A stretch of DNA of 5,251 nucleotides, from positions 1 to 5,251 of the forward strand of contig CAAFNI010000520.1 of the NCBI GenBank assembly GCA_900764215.1. Reading direction: 5' to 3'. Source of the stretch: an uncultured Sutterella sp. (lineage in GTDB: Bacteria > Pseudomonadota > Gammaproteobacteria > Burkholderiales > Burkholderiaceae_F). Below are positions 5,179 to 5,251 of this stretch, piece by piece (position 1 is the first letter of the stretch; the number at the start of each line of letters is the position of its first letter). The notes beneath the pieces are model-generated. The model was not told where the DNA came from and ran no database searches. It worked only from the letters and a program-made list of their open reading frames with translations. A program made the position numbers and the translations under genes.

Positions 5179-5251
5179 TCTGTGCTTGAGAAAGCACTGC
5201 TCTTTAAAAATCAGAATCAACGAACCGATAAGTGTGAACATCGGCAGTTTC
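5179..5251 (+). other. rRNA operon leader (5' part; 16S gene beyond window)
   Basis: This is the transcribed leader downstream of P2. It holds a boxB-like hairpin, a boxA-like site and GATAAGTGTGAAC (5228-5240), which resembles the boxC/processing-stem region seen before 16S genes in betaproteobacteria. The mature 16S 5' sequence (AGAGTTTGATC type) is not yet present at 5251. The assignment rests on recognition of the leader pattern, not on the rRNA itself. Confidence 0.75.
5182..5210 (+). promoter_or_regulatory. boxB-like hairpin and boxA antitermination site
   Basis: GTGCTT (5182-5187) and AAGCAC (5192-5197) form a 6-bp stem capped by a GAGA tetraloop, as in boxB-type hairpins. One base set further is TGCTCTTTAAAAA (5198-5210), matching boxA (consensus TGCTCTTTAACA) at all but one or two positions. 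BoxA RNA recruits the NusB-NusE complex that lets polymerase read through the untranslated rRNA operon without Rho termination. Confidence 0.75.

Noticed and set aside
4919..5241. Small frames on both strands over the rRNA promoter region
   Set aside because: They overlap both rrn promoters, the boxA site and the racemase promoter, and they lack ribosome binding sites.

Overview
The window looks like chromosomal DNA from a GC-rich betaproteobacterium, probably of the Burkholderiales. A gut lineage such as the Sutterellaceae is possible, but that is inference. The best taxonomic clue is the right edge (about 5070-5251). It has two tandem sigma70 promoters, a boxB-like hairpin, a boxA-like antitermination site (TGCTCTTTAAAAA) and a GATAAGTGTGAAC-type tract, which together form the usual leader of a ribosomal RNA operon. 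The 16S gene itself would start just beyond the window.

Layout from left to right: (1) 1-90, the 3' end of an unidentified plus-strand gene. (2) 91-1070, nearly 1 kb with no convincing protein gene but many strong hairpins. Within it, about 813-971 lies between outward-pointing intrinsic terminators and may be an undescribed small-RNA locus. (3) 1075-1960, minus strand: a small multi-pass membrane protein with an unclear start, then a small exported protein with a signal peptide and two mature-domain cysteines, closed by a very strong terminator. (4) 1958-2770, plus strand: a metallo-beta-lactamase-fold hydrolase whose start is head-to-head with the membrane-protein frame. (5) 2773-3405, minus strand: a LysE/RhtB-type amino-acid exporter, convergent with the hydrolase and only 2 bp from it. 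(6) 3492-4877, minus strand: a double-length aspartate/glutamate racemase whose N-terminal half has lost one catalytic cysteine, with a good promoter and ribosome binding site. (7) 4878-5251, the racemase promoter back-to-back with the rRNA operon promoters.

The racemase and the LysE-type exporter are on the same strand, 86 bp apart, with an intrinsic terminator between them. A plausible reading is that the racemase makes a D-amino acid (or interconverts Asp/Glu) and that partial read-through expresses an amino-acid exporter at a lower level. The hydrolase and the two small envelope proteins have no clear functional link to this pair. No mobile element, CRISPR array or tRNA gene is recognisable.
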